From the NCBI GenBank assembly GCA_026120035.1, contig JALRME010000003.1, positions 1,612,001 to 1,676,000 of the forward strand: DNA of 64,000 nt. Direction: 5' to 3'. The DNA comes from Coleophoma eucalyptorum. Lineage: Eukaryota > Ascomycota > Leotiomycetes > Helotiales > Dermateaceae. Made by a program: the position numbers and the translations under genes. The notes below the pieces were generated by a model, which saw nothing but the letters and a program-made list of their open reading frames with translations, searched no databases and was not told the DNA's origin. This document shows, one piece after another, positions 45,538 through 57,014 of this stretch. How positions within the stretch are numbered: position 1 is the stretch's first letter; each line of letters begins with the position of its first letter.

Positions 45538-47443
45538 ATGGAGAAAGAACAACAGGAGCATATTGAGACTCACCATACCGATATCGAGTCGGATGGCAGT
45601 CACAGAATCCCAAGTCCGGAAGAAGACCCTGTAGTTACACCAAAGACCTGGTTTGTAGTATCAGTAAGCTCATCAACTCCTGAAATAGTCTCATAAATCC
45701 TGATCACTTGAAGATTCTATCGATGGGCTATGGCCTCTCTTTCGTACCAATTCCGTGCATGGCTGCAATCGGGCCTCAGGTATCTGCAGACTTGGGAGAC
45801 GCCTCGAAATATGTATGGTTCATTTCAGCCTGGATCATCTCAATTACCATAATGTTCGTAGTCGCTGGAGCAAATACCGATTTACTGGGGCGGCGATGGT
45901 TCTTAGTTGGCGGAAATCTCATTTGCTTCATCGGACACCTTATCGTTGGCACTGCCAAATCTCCCGATACAATCATCGCTGGCATGGCCGTTACAGGACT
46001 GGGTGCTGCAAATTGTCAAATGGCAGCTTTCGCTTTAACGGAATTGCTTCCAAATAAGTGGCGACATATTGGAGTGGTAATTGCCGACGCAGCAGTTTAC
46101 CTCACGGTTACCATCATTCCAGTGTGAGTTCAGAGTTGGGAACGAGTGATGTGAATGCACTGACAATGATAAATAGTACGGCACGTTACGGTTATTACAA
46201 GGGCAACTGGAGAGGCAACTTCTACGCTGTTGCTATACTTCAGGGAATATCTTTTTTTGGGCTCTTATTCTTTTACTTCCCACCAGCTCATCCACTCGGC
46301 CTCCCGTACTCCCAAGTTTTCAAAGAGCTTGATTACCTAGGAATCTTCCTTTTCATTGCCGGATCGCTGCCTATGTTGATAGGAATCGTCTGGGCAAGTG
46401 TATACCCATCAAACGATCCGCATGTTGTCGCTCCTTTGGTAGTAGGGTCTGTGATGCTTGTAGCTTTTGCTATTTGGGTAAGGCCACCTCCAGTCATCAT
46501 GAGAAGCATCATCTAAACTGCAATAGGAGACATATGGCACTTGCAAACATCCACTTACTCCTCCGAGCATTTTCAAATCATCCCACGGGCGAGACTTTAC
46601 AGCACCAAGCATTGCTCTGGCAATTATCAACATGTTTTACTACAGTTCCAGTATCATCTGGCCAACCATGATCTCAGTTTTCTACACCGATGGTACTGGG
46701 GCAGACTGGAAAAGAGCATCAGCACTCTCACTGCCACAGGGTCTAGCTATCACACTAGGAGGAGTCCTCCTTTCAGTATTCGGCTCCAAGATCAGACATT
46801 GGCAATGGCAGCAAACAATTGCAGTAACCGTAATGGTGATATTCGGATCTCTGCTTGCACTCGGCACACCGAATAATATGGGCATGATGATTGCTTTCTT
46901 GGTATTATCTCTCGTCGGATATGGCTGGGCCATTTATCTGAGTATTGCTCTCACACAGATGGGTGTTGAGCAAGAGCAACTTGGAACATCAGGCGGACTT
47001 TCGGGCTGTGTGAGATTCGCAGGCGGTACTATCGCCCAAGCTGTATATCTTGCGATTTTCACAAGTGCAATTGCTAAATGGACGGCCCGACTGGTACCTG
47101 TTGCTGCTGAGGGCGCTGGGCTACCAGCTTCGCAGATCCCTGCTCTCCTTAGTGTACTGGGTACGCCGAAACTGGCTGAAAACTATAATATCGCTGTTGT
47201 TGCTGCAGTTGGTGGTGCCATACAGAAGGCTTATGAGAAGGGAATCCAGTAGGTCTACAACTGTGCATCTTCTATACATTGACTAATTATCACAATAGAG
47301 GCATTTGTTACGCCAGTGTCGCTTTTGGTATTGTTGGAATAATTGCATGCTTATGCTGTAAGGATGTTGACCACAAAATGACTAATAAGATTGAGGTGTA
47401 CCTTGAGAATACTGAGTTGGCTGGTCGTAATAAGCATCACTAA
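45538..47443 (+). CDS. MFS drug/toxin-efflux-type transporter (TRI12-like)
   Basis: Membrane exporter of the fungal TRI12 group, normally part of secondary-metabolite or detoxification clusters. Start at 45538 with an acidic N-tail (MEKEQQEHIETHHTDIE). After the first intron: GLSFVPIPCMAAIGPQVSADL, FISAWIISITIMFVVAG and the motif A loop TDLLGRRWFLVGGNLICF. The block TARYGYYKGNWRGNFYAVAIL is characteristic for the group. About 14 hydrophobic segments are expected; the second half includes IIWPTMISVFYTDG and QEQLGTSGGLSGCVRFAGGTIAQAVYLAIF (motif C-like Gly/Ser pattern). The last exon ends ELAGRNKHH. About six exons. Its stop is only 150 bp from the oxoprolinase stop. Confidence 0.88.
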
Positions 47444-47593
47444 GTAACAAGGGCCATTTCACCAGCTTGAAATGCAGCAGGCGTACATAGTACATCGCTT
47501 CAGTGGTATATAAACTTATAAATTATAAGCACAGCCTAGAATTTGTGCCCGAAATGATGCTTAGTATATCCTAATCATATCTATTCCCACCAT

Positions 47594-50500
47594 TTAATTG
47601 TCCGATGGTTTACCCCAGCCGCCTCCACCTGTGCAAAGTCATCAGTATGGGTTTCCTTCGTATAACTCCCACGGAATGAGAGAAAGGGGATGCAGAAAGA
47701 CTTACCTGGTGTGTGAATCTCAACTCTGTCTCCAGCGCCCACGCTTAGCACTGCCATACCACCAAGGCCAATTCTGCCATATTCAGCGCGTCCTGAATCG
47801 GTATCTTCCTCTTCCTTTCTCTTAACCCATAGATTCTTACCAACGCCACCTCTCTTGCCTCCGGCCATTCCGTAGGGTGCAAAAGTTCTTCTGGTACTGA
47901 CAATGCTGAATTTCATCGGTATTCTAGCCTCAATGATACGAATGATACCATCGCCGCCCTTGAATAATCCATCGCCACCAGAGTTGGGACGGAGAGAGAA
48001 CTGCCTTACAAGGACTGGTGTGCGTTTCTCGATCACTTCGACGTCGGTTATACGTGTGTTTGTGCTGTGCACATGTACACCCGAGGTGCCATGCCAGTTT
48101 GGACCGGCACCACTGCCACCACCGATAGACCTAGAACGCATTCATTAGTATGATGAAGTGGAGTGATTTGGAGTAGACCTGAAAGATTGACTTACTCGCC
48201 GTAGTTCCATCCTGGAGTTACGACACCAGTCAAAGGATCTTTCCCACCAATGCCCCATCCGACCGAATTGGCACAGCCTTGAGAGGCACCACAAGCCTCG
48301 AAGGCTCTCAAAATAAGATCCGTGACTCTCTGGCTAGCAATCGTAGAGCCTGAAATGGCGACAAAGGCTGAAGGATTAAGGATACTGCCTTTAGGGATCT
48401 TGATTTCGACTGGTGTCAGGCATCCTTCATTCATAGGTATCTCTGAATCAATCATACAGCGCAAAGCGTACATTATTGCTGATGAAGTGATCGAAACTGG
48501 CGAGTTCATATTACCGTATATTTCTTCGCCTGTGCCTTCAAAGTCGAAAACTGCAGAGCCTGTATTTGGGTCGATCGTGATTTCAACGACAACTGATGTG
48601 CCGTCATCATAGTAGTCAATGCCTTTTAGTGGTACGCCATTACGCTTTTCGTAAGTTTTCTTTAAGAAATCTCGAATAGCCAGTTCTGCATTCTGCTGAA
48701 TGCCATGCATGTAGAATTGCACCTGTCGTAGGCCAAATAGCGAGCAGAGTTCTTGAAGCAGCTTTATACCCCGCTGGTTTGCTGCAATCTGTGCTTTTAA
48801 ATCAGAAATGTTATCGTTGATTCGTCTGGTTGCACTGCATCCTGGCTTGTTTGCAACATCTGCAAAGACTTTCCGAATTGCTTCCTCTTCAAAATTTCCA
48901 TTGCTGACCAATTTCATTGTTTTGATCGCGATACCCTCGTGCCAAAGCTCCTTGGAGTCGGGGACCATACTCGTAATACCAATACCTCCAATGTCGGTAT
49001 GGTGGCCGCGTGAAGCAACGTAGAATATGATCTCGTTTTCGAAGAATACGGGTGTAACGACAGTGATATCAGGTAGATGAGTTCCTCCGGTTTCTTTCCT
49101 AAAATTAGTATACAATAAATGCTAAATTAAGGATCACTTACCAGGGTGGTTTGTAAGGAGCACATCGCCAGGTTGCAGTCGTCCCTTCCAGTGCTCGTGC
49201 TGCCAAGTAATGGCATATTGCATCGAGCCAAGATGTACGGGAACGTCTTTATAAGTTAGATTGGGATCCTTTTAACAAGTATTTAAAGACTTACGAGGTG
49301 CATTAGCGACTAATTTGCCGTTCGGTGAGAATAAAGCACATGAAAAATCAAGGCGCTCCTTTATACTACAAGACACGACTTAGCAAAGTTTATTAACGAC
49401 GCCGGCTTACTTACCTCGTGCTAATAGCCGTTCTTTGCAAAGTATGACCCATCTGTTCAGCGATACTCATGAACCGGTTCGAAAACATTGATAGCTGCAC
49501 AGGGTTACAGCTTTTGTAGTCCTCTTGCACGATTTGTTCACTTGCCGCTCGGTCAATAACTATATGCGAAGTAAGAATAGAAACTGTAGCACCGCTCTCG
49601 ACGAGGATAGTTTGTGTTTCGTCGAGTATCAAGGCAGGACCCTATCTTACGTTAATCTAATAGCCGTGCCTTTGGATGATGTAACTTACGGATGTTCTGG
49701 TTCCAGCGTCTAGCTCTTTAAGGTCCAGACAAGGGATATCCATCCAAATGCCCTCCAGATATGTTCTGTGGATTTTTGTAGCTTTTGTTTGAATTGGCTC
49801 AGAGGCAATTTTAGGAAGTTCTGCAAACATGCTTGGTTTTCGATCAGAAGCATTTGTGTTGCCAATTGCGCGCACCCGTACAGTATCCACCACAACTGGC
49901 CGATTTGCAAGTTCAAAAGCAAACTCTCGGCGATGTTGTTCAACGAACACCTTGACGAAGTCATTGTCTTCAGGTTGCAAGACTGAAATATTGGTATCTG
50001 ATCCTTCGTAGCGCAGACTTGCGTAGTTTTCGAAATCGATTAGTTCAGGGCTTATTCCTTGCGAGATCAAGTCTTCCGTGGCTTTGTTTCTAAGAATTTC
50101 TAGACGTGCCAAAGTTGCTGGGAGAGTCTCGGATGAAAATGTATAGGCTACAGCATCCGATTGCTCAGAGACAACGCTAGCGAGGCCAATGCCATAGGCC
50201 GACAAGATAGAGGAGTATTTGTGTATGATTATCCTTTGTATTCCGAGGTTACTGGCAATGGCACAAGCATGCTGGCCACCTGCTCCTCCAAAACTTGCTA
50301 AATTGTGAGCTTGTGTGGCAAAACCGCGAGCTTCCGTTATGTTTCTAATTGGTCGACTCATAGTTTCGTCTGCCATTCGAATGAATCCCGAGGCGACTTC
50401 CTCCGGTGTCAATTTAACTTCGATATCACTGTTAATTTGGGCTGTCAAATCCTCGAATAGTTTCTGGACGACAACTGTATCAAGAGGCTCATTGGCACCA

Positions 50501-52054
50501 GGGCCAAAAATAGCAGGGAAAGTTTCAGGTATAAGTCGTCCAAGGAACAGATTTGCGTCGGTAATGGTCAATGGACCTCCTTTGCGATAGCAAGCTGGCC
50601 CGGGATGTGCTCCAGCACTCTTATAATAGAGTCAGTAAATCCACGGAACTCAAAAGTCTTTCTTACCTCTGGGCCCACAACAAACATGTTGTTCTTCCAT
50701 TGTAAAATTGAACCACCGCCAGCTGCTATGGTTCTAACATCAAGCATTGGTGCTGTTATTGTCGTACCACTAATTTCTGTATCAAAAACATGCTCAAAGC
50801 TACGGTCGAATCGAGAAACATCTGTACTCGTGCCTCCCTGTGTACGATAAGCCTTATGCATATACAGCTTCTCAGATTACGTACCATGTCAAAACCAATA
50901 ATAGCTGTGCCTTCATCTTTATCATAACAAGTTTTAGCAATAGCCACGCTATGTATAAAAGTCAGCCTTGATCAACGTTGGAGCACTCAATATAAAATCT
51001 GTCCTGGGTTCTGTGCCTTGGGGATTTAACAAGCCCCGTGGTGTTTTACTTACACTCCTCCTGCGGGCCCGCTGAGAATAGCTCTTAAGCCACAGAACTT
51101 GTTACCTGTGACCAATCCACCATCTGATTGCATGAACTCCAATCGTTGTGGTTGGGTAGAGAAGTTGTTCGAGAACCCGTCGACGAAGTTTCGAACAGTA
51201 CTTTGCAAATATGCGTCTGCGCACGCAGAGTTCGAACGATTTAAAAACTTGATCTGTTTGCTCAAATCAGATGAAATAGAGACAAATTCAAAGCCGACTT
51301 CTTTGGCCATTTCAGAAATCTGCCTCTCATGATCTGCAAAGATATATGAATGTAGTAGACACACGGCCAAGGAATTGTAACCCTCCGCTTTCAAAGTTTG
51401 CAACTGGTTCCGAGTTGTGGCAACATCGAGCTTTTCAATGACTCGAACTACTTCACCACTTTCGGTCTTAACTAGGGCGGTATCATTAAAGTCATGCTGA
51501 CTTGTATACGGATTGAGCACATAGTCCTCAACAGTAACTCTTTCAATGACCTCGACCACCTTGTCATAAAGAACCCCTGGCTTCCTGATATTCAAATCGA
51601 AGATGATAGGTCGTTTTTGAGTGCCAATCACACAAACATCCTTAAAGCCCGATGTAGTCAGCAATGCAAACTTTTGGCCTTTTCTCTCCAATAGGGCACT
51701 GATGGTTGTTAGCTATGCAGCTCACAGAATAGAGCTTCATGATTCAAAACTGACTTTGTGGCAACAGTTGTGCCTATCCTAATCCATTCAAAAATACTTC
51801 CATCTAAAAGCTCTCCCTTCTTGACAGCACTGCCTGTTGCAAACTCAATGACTCTTCTCACGCCCTCGGTAAGAGCATCATCGTAGTTTGACGGATCGAC
51901 AGATAACAGTTTGAAAATAGTTTCTCTTCCGTCTGATACTTGTGCCCAAATGTCACAAAAGGTGCCTCCTCGATCTAGATCAGATGTCAGTCTTCATTTC
52001 TGCAAGCTTTTGTGGGTTTGCTTTACCAATCGTCACCCTCACAGTGATCCCCAT
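47594..52054 (-). CDS. 5-oxoprolinase / hydantoinase family (HyuA-HyuB fusion)
   Basis: ATP-dependent opening of a cyclic amide; the reference reaction is 5-oxoproline to glutamate, while relatives open hydantoins and other rings. Roughly 1,270 residues in about ten exons, the normal fused length. I place the start at 52054: MGITVRVTI joined by intron 1 to [13 protein letters not shown], the phosphate-binding DRGGTFxD motif. Then [20 protein letters not shown] and [10 protein letters not shown] (HyuA N part), FMQSDGGLV and [25 protein letters not shown] (second ATPase motif), and [16 protein letters not shown]. HyuB part: [44 protein letters not shown], and the C-terminal TPGGGGWG, the family's usual end. 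All key motifs intact. Divergent from the Zn2Cys6 gene over 605 bp, so probably its target. Confidence 0.92.
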
Positions 52055-52659
52055 TTCGTGGGTTTCAAAAAGTAAACAATCTTGCAAATGAGAAGGAATC
52101 CAACAACCGAGACTCTTTGTTGGGCACAAGCAATGAGTGAAGTGAACGGATGGTAGATGCAATCAAATGGCAACACAGCTGTCTTTAGATATGAGATTAT
52201 GATAATTCTCACTGATGTTTTGCCAAAGGACCCAATATCCTCATGTTCTCCACGAGCAGGAGGCATTAAGCCAGAAAGAGGCCCGAATAGGGTAATTTCT
52301 TTGGAGGGCCCGATGGTGACCGCCTTAATAGACCCTGCTGACAAGGAAGCCATGTTTTTTCAAGCCGGAGGTGCCCGTTGTGATTTATTCGAGATAGGAA
52401 ATATACACCTTTCAGAGCATGGCGGAAGACTGGATCCTGTAGGGTCCGCCGACTTTATTACCGAAATAGGTTAGCGGAACCGACCCCCATTCTACACCTG
52501 AAGGCGTGCTTTTCTCCTGAGGAAAACCTGAGATACGTCGGAGCTCCGCCAAACATGGGAGCGATGCTGCGATGAGACCGGTAGGGCAACTCAATATGCA
52601 AGAAACACCATTTCAAATCATCCTCACATCGGCGAGGCATCGGTCGACCATACCAGATA
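52055..52659. promoter_or_regulatory. Bidirectional promoter, oxoprolinase / Zn2Cys6 regulator
   Basis: 605 bp between two divergent starts. It holds the exact palindrome CGGAGCTCCG at 52539-52548 (CGG-N4-CCG) and a wider GGCGGA...TCCGCC pair near 52425-52454. Such CGG/CCG repeats are the usual sites of Zn2Cys6 dimers. The frames here (52157-52474 +, 52039-52353 -) show no conserved content. Confidence 0.55.
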
Positions 52660-54831
52660 ATGAATAGGCCTGATGTCAACCAGCCTTCCTTCAAGTCTAC
52701 AAAGACCGCATCGAGCCGATCAAATACAACATCAGCAAGCCAAAGTGCTTCATTTCATCGGTTCCGGGTCGGCAAGCCTGCCAGCGATGATCGTCCAGGG
52801 AGCGCGCCAGGCCATCACCTGCGCGTGCCCAGTGATTCTGGCTCGCACTCATCGGTACAGGTAGTTTGTCACCGCTGTCGTCGGTTGAAAAAGAAATGTA
52901 GCAGAACAAAGCCAACCTGCGTACAATGCAACAAGGCTGGCTCAGTCTGTTCCTTTGCTGAGAATCTGATCGCATCACCAAGGGAAGTCCAGACTAGCTC
53001 TGTCCATGCAATACAAAGTCAGATTACTTTGTTGCAACAGCGGCTTACTGATGCCTCTTCTGATTTTGATGCACTGGCAGGAAAGTCCTCTAGAGCACAG
53101 GTGCATCCATCCACAATAGAAGGGCAAGGCCCTCTGGCATTTCCCCAGGTGACTCCGCAAACCGGACGGCCTGTCCAAGGAGCTCAGGAAGCTCGTCTTC
53201 AAAGGGATACGGTAGACGAATGCAGCACGTTGTTTGAGGTGTCGCCTGACTTGACTGCCATTAATGAAGCGGCGTCATCATTGCAGCGACTTGCGGGAAA
53301 CGGTAGTGAGGCATCTCGGCCACTTCGTACGCTGGTTGTTGAGGCCGAAGTTCGATATCCGTCTTTACCAAGGCTCTCCATTGGTGAGTCTGCCGCGGTT
53401 CAGTTTGTAGATGCGTATTTCCGTCATATACATCGAATGTATCCTTTCATGGACCGAGCGCAGGTCTTGGAAGACCTGAAATCGAGCCAAAGTGCTCTGA
53501 ATGGTATGGACGAATTACCAATGAAACTTTTTCTAGTTATGGCAATTGGTTGCACAACTCTTCGACGTATTGGGCGAGTTTCCGAAGGCGCATTCGCTAG
53601 GTTCAAAGTGCCCTACCAGAGTGTCATTGGGGAATGTCTTGTAAAAGTTGACACAGAATCTGTGGAGACATTGTTGCTCCTCTTCATGTATTCCCTCTAT
53701 GACCCCGTGGGAGTAAGCCCATGGACTATTTGTGGAATCTTGTCCTCTCATGTTACACAGTTGGGCTTTGGAAGACAAGCCCTGGCTGGAGTACCATCGG
53801 ATGCTGCAGAAAGGCGGAAGCGTCTCTTTTGGAGTTCCTTCTCCATGGATCGACTCAAAGCCGTGGCTACAGGCATGCCGTTCTCTCTGCAAGATGAGAA
53901 GACAAATATCACTTTGCCCAGTCTTACCGCAGAAGAAAGCGTCTCTAGCACAAAGGATTTTTTTAGTAGAGTTTTGCATGTCAATCGTCATCTCATCAAT
54001 TTGAGGCAGCTAGAGGAGAAAGTCCTTCGGAAAATCCATTTTACAACCTACTACGAGAAGGACTCGTTCACGAACACAGGCCGCCGCATTGTTGTCAATG
54101 AGCTGCGTACTCAGAGCGACGACTGGTACACTCAGGGATGCCTTCTCATGCCTTATGAGACAGATTCGATGCCATATCACACCACAGCGAGCTGGCTTTC
54201 TCATAGGCTCCAGGGACTTCTTTTGATGCTTCATACCCCATCACGCTTCTGCAGTAATATCTCGAATGATCATTATGCTGAGCTACAGACATGTGTGAAG
54301 AAATATATACAAATAAGTTCCGTACTTCAAAAACAACGGCAGCTGGCATTTAACTGGGTAACTCTGTGCAGCACCATCGCACTATGCCCAATTCTACTCT
54401 ATTGTATGGTACGTGCCACTGATGGCATAAACCATGTTCGAACGGAAACAAATCTTTGCGCCAACATTCTCGACTTATTTCCAGAGACGTGGGAAAAAGC
54501 AAGGATAGGCGCTGGTGTCTTTCGAACACTTGCAGGAGTTATAACGTCAAATAATCATCCTCCCCAGCAATCGAACATCGAATTAAGTGAGCAACCTACT
54601 TTGCGGGCAGCTTTTATGGATGTCGAGGTGCTACTACGAGAGACGCTAGGTACCTCAAGCTTTTGGTACGAGGTACTAGAAGCAGTCTCTGACCTTATGA
54701 ATGAGAGATCTGAATATTCAACACCGATACAAGCCATGCCGGAGTCGTATGGCATGATTAATACTTGGATGGTTGAGGAGTCGAATGACCTCTGGACGGG
54801 CTACGGGAACCTTGGCTTGGAGTTTGTGTAA
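52660..54831 (+). CDS. Zn2Cys6 transcription factor, likely cluster regulator
   Basis: Intron-free, 723 residues, nuclear. The zinc cluster starts at C70 (CHRCRRLKKKCSRTKPTCVQCNK...C), after a Ser/Arg-rich N-terminus. A short coiled-coil follows (AIQSQITLLQQRLTDASSDF). The Fungal_trans domain runs from about 240 (AAVQFVDAYFRHIHRMYPFMD) through KLFLVMAIGCTTLRRIG, LLLLFMYSLYDPVG, THVT-like SSHVTQLGFGRQ and RRKRLFWSSFSMDRLKAVATGMPFSL. This is complete. It sits in the middle of the alternating cluster and shares promoters with the oxoprolinase. The lack of introns contrasts with its neighbours. Pathway-specific activator or inducer-responsive repressor is the best guess. Confidence 0.92.
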   Translation: MNRPDVNQPSFKSTKTASSRSNTTSASQSASFHRFRVGKPASDDRPGSAPGHHLRVPSDSGSHSSVQVVCHRCRRLKKKCSRTKPTCVQCNKAGSVCSFAENLIASPREVQTSSVHAIQSQITLLQQRLTDASSDFDALAGKSSRAQVHPSTIEGQGPLAFPQVTPQTGRPVQGAQEARLQRDTVDECSTLFEVSPDLTAINEAASSLQRLAGNGSEASRPLRTLVVEAEVRYPSLPRLSIGESAAVQFVDAYFRHIHRMYPFMDRAQVLEDLKSSQSALNGMDELPMKLFLVMAIGCTTLRRIGRVSEGAFARFKVPYQSVIGECLVKVDTESVETLLLLFMYSLYDPVGVSPWTICGILSSHVTQLGFGRQALAGVPSDAAERRKRLFWSSFSMDRLKAVATGMPFSLQDEKTNITLPSLTAEESVSSTKDFFSRVLHVNRHLINLRQLEEKVLRKIHFTTYYEKDSFTNTGRRIVVNELRTQSDDWYTQGCLLMPYETDSMPYHTTASWLSHRLQGLLLMLHTPSRFCSNISNDHYAELQTCVKKYIQISSVLQKQRQLAFNWVTLCSTIALCPILLYCMVRATDGINHVRTETNLCANILDLFPETWEKARIGAGVFRTLAGVITSNNHPPQQSNIELSEQPTLRAAFMDVEVLLRETLGTSSFWYEVLEAVSDLMNERSEYSTPIQAMPESYGMINTWMVEESNDLWTGYGNLGLEFV

Positions 54832-55201
54832 AGCTTCTGGTCATGAAATTCGAGTAATGAGATTTTGCTGTCTTACATTAACGGAACAAGCAGCTGTATC
54901 TTGTTCTTTACCCAGACACTTTGCACGCCAAATAATTTCGATACTGAACTCTCCTGGGAATTTATAGCAGTTAGACCCGCAAAATGTTGGCCTCAGTATT
55001 TGAAATGCGCCATTGAACGCCTTATACTTTTCAGAGAATAAGGATAAGTGATTCTCGCTCCTATCTATACTCCGTTCGCCAAATTGATCAGTCGGTATTG
55101 GAAGAAGAAATTCTTTAAATCTATTGAATATTCATTGACATCGAGCAAGTCTTTGAATGCTGCATATACCTCCGTAAGACCTATCCCAGAACACGCCAAT
55201 T
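54832..55201. other. Convergent intergenic region, nothing seen
   Basis: 370 bp between the stops of the regulator (+) and the hydrolase (-). No motif or structure recognised. Confidence 0.6.
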
Positions 55202-56296
55202 TCAAGGTCCAGACTTCAAAAAATCGTGAATGTTATCCAAGACGAGCTTATTTTGTTCCAGATGAACACTGTGATTAGCATCCTTCACAACTAGTAACCT
55301 ACTTTTACTCAGCGTTTGAGCGATCAACTTTGACTCTTCTGTATGGCCGTGTTAGGAACTGGGCTCTATAACTAGTAGTTGTTTGAAGGCATCTTACCAA
55401 GAGGACAAATCCAATCTTTTTCTCCGACGAGCACCAATGCTGGCACGTTCACAGTCTTGAGACCTTCTCGATAGTCAAAGTACTTCTCTTCTTTCGAGTA
55501 CAAGTCATCTTATCATAAGTTAGAAATTACAACCTCAACAGAACCAATGCCTTTTCAAGTTGACATGTACCGGGGTCTTACTATGTACTTGAGCGCGAAA
55601 CTTCGTCCTTAGACTCTTTTGCAATGCAGCATTTGGATTATAGGCTGTCTCTGCGTACAATGGACCCAGTGCAAACATGACCAGACGGAATTCATCATCA
55701 TTTTGAAACTTGTCAAAGACACCGTTCACGAGCATCTCTTTCGAAGCAAGTGGAGCTTTCCACAGCCGCTCTTCCAGTCGTTCTAACGCACCAGCTTCGT
55801 CTACCGAGTCATAAGTGATCAGCTGTGTTGGTCTCTTGATCTTCGCGAGGGAATAGAACTCACGGTGCCACGATGGAGCTGTGCCTCGCAGAATCAAATA
55901 ATCTACGTGTTCCGAATATTGTATGACATACTGCTGAGCTAAAAACCCACCGAAACTGCCCCCGAGAATAATTACTTTGCCATCATTGCCAACAAAATGC
56001 CGTCGCAGGGCATCAATGTCATCCGTTATCTGCTGGAATGTGAAGGGTCCTGTCACAGAACTTTCTCCATGGCCACGCATATCAAAGGACAGAACGCGAT
56101 AGTCATCACTTAATGGAGAGTATGCCTTGAAATCTCCCGAATGATCTCCTGCGGAAGTGTGAGAAAGGGTTGCCTTTCAAGAAAGGATCGACGCACCAAA
56201 ACCTCGACCTCCATGAAGGGTAATTATCAATGGAGCATCTTCGCGTCCAGAGATCTTATAAGCTATCTCAGCTCCGTTTATTTGAACCCGTTCCAT
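55202..56296 (-). CDS. Alpha/beta-hydrolase, proline-iminopeptidase-like (S33)
   Basis: Hydrolase of the peptidase S33/proline iminopeptidase group. Start at 56296 (MERVQINGAEIAYKISG); exon 1 ends in LHGGRGF, the oxyanion HGGRG/HGGPG element, joined by a 5' GTGCGT intron to GDHSGDFKAYSPLSDDYRV. Then FDMRGHGESSVTG and the nucleophile elbow GGSFGG (Ser). Cap helices follow (APSWHREFYSLAK, RLEERLWKAPLASKE). The catalytic Asp lies in ALVLVGEKDWICPL and His in DANHSVHLEQ, both in the last exons. The end is FLKSGP at 55202. About four exons. In the cluster it may release an amino-acid or ester product after ring opening (inference); many members act on small amides or esters rather than on peptides. 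Confidence 0.85.
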
Positions 56297-57014
56297 CTTG
56301 AACAAATGTCCAAATTCACTCAGATCGAATGAGGTGGTGTTTCCTTTGAATTGAATTGGTCTACAGGGCAGGGTTCTTTTAATGCGAGAAATCCTAGACT
56401 ATCGGTAATTTGAAAGAATCAAATTGTCGAGATTGATAAATCGTTCACTATGTGATAGCACTGATTGAATCCAGGCCCAGCAATTAACGAGCAAACGACC
56501 AGTCGTAGCCACTTGAGATATACGAAATTAAGTAGAGGCTTGGGCAATATCGGGTCACGATTATATCTTTCCTTATACGAATATCGGGAAAGCCTCTCGG
56601 TTTTGCCTATAGCTATCAGAACATCGGATCCGCTGTCGGGGGTTTACTGGGTACATAGGCGGAGGACGACGTGTTGTTCGGACCCTATCTAACCATGATA
56701 GGCAATTTACCAGCATCCTCTCCTCCGCTCCGGTTCCTCATCGGTGCAAATCAGCGGCAATCAGAAAGCCGAAATATTTGTAGGAACCCAAAGAAGACCA
56801 GCTTCTCCTTTCCGCGATGTCGTGATCGCTGATAATGTCAAAGATGCCGCGATAACGACATACCAGACTTTTCAATGCTTATTAGTGGGTCGTGCTTTGC
56901 CGCCAGGGCCTGTTGGCTGAACTACGTGACAGTCATAAAGATCGGATATCGTGTGTTTGGGAGATTGTGTATCTTGTTGACTTCGTGAAGATCAAAGCAG
57001 TCGGTGTTTTTGAC
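56297..57014. promoter_or_regulatory. Bidirectional promoter, hydrolase / ACS-type MFS
   Basis: 718 bp between two divergent starts. It contains CGGATCCG (56625-56632, CGG-N2-CCG), CGGC-N9-GCCG near 56752-56768, and several single CGG or CCG triplets between 56560 and 56770. They fit binding by a Zn2Cys6 protein, but the spacing differs from the other two promoters. Confidence 0.5.
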
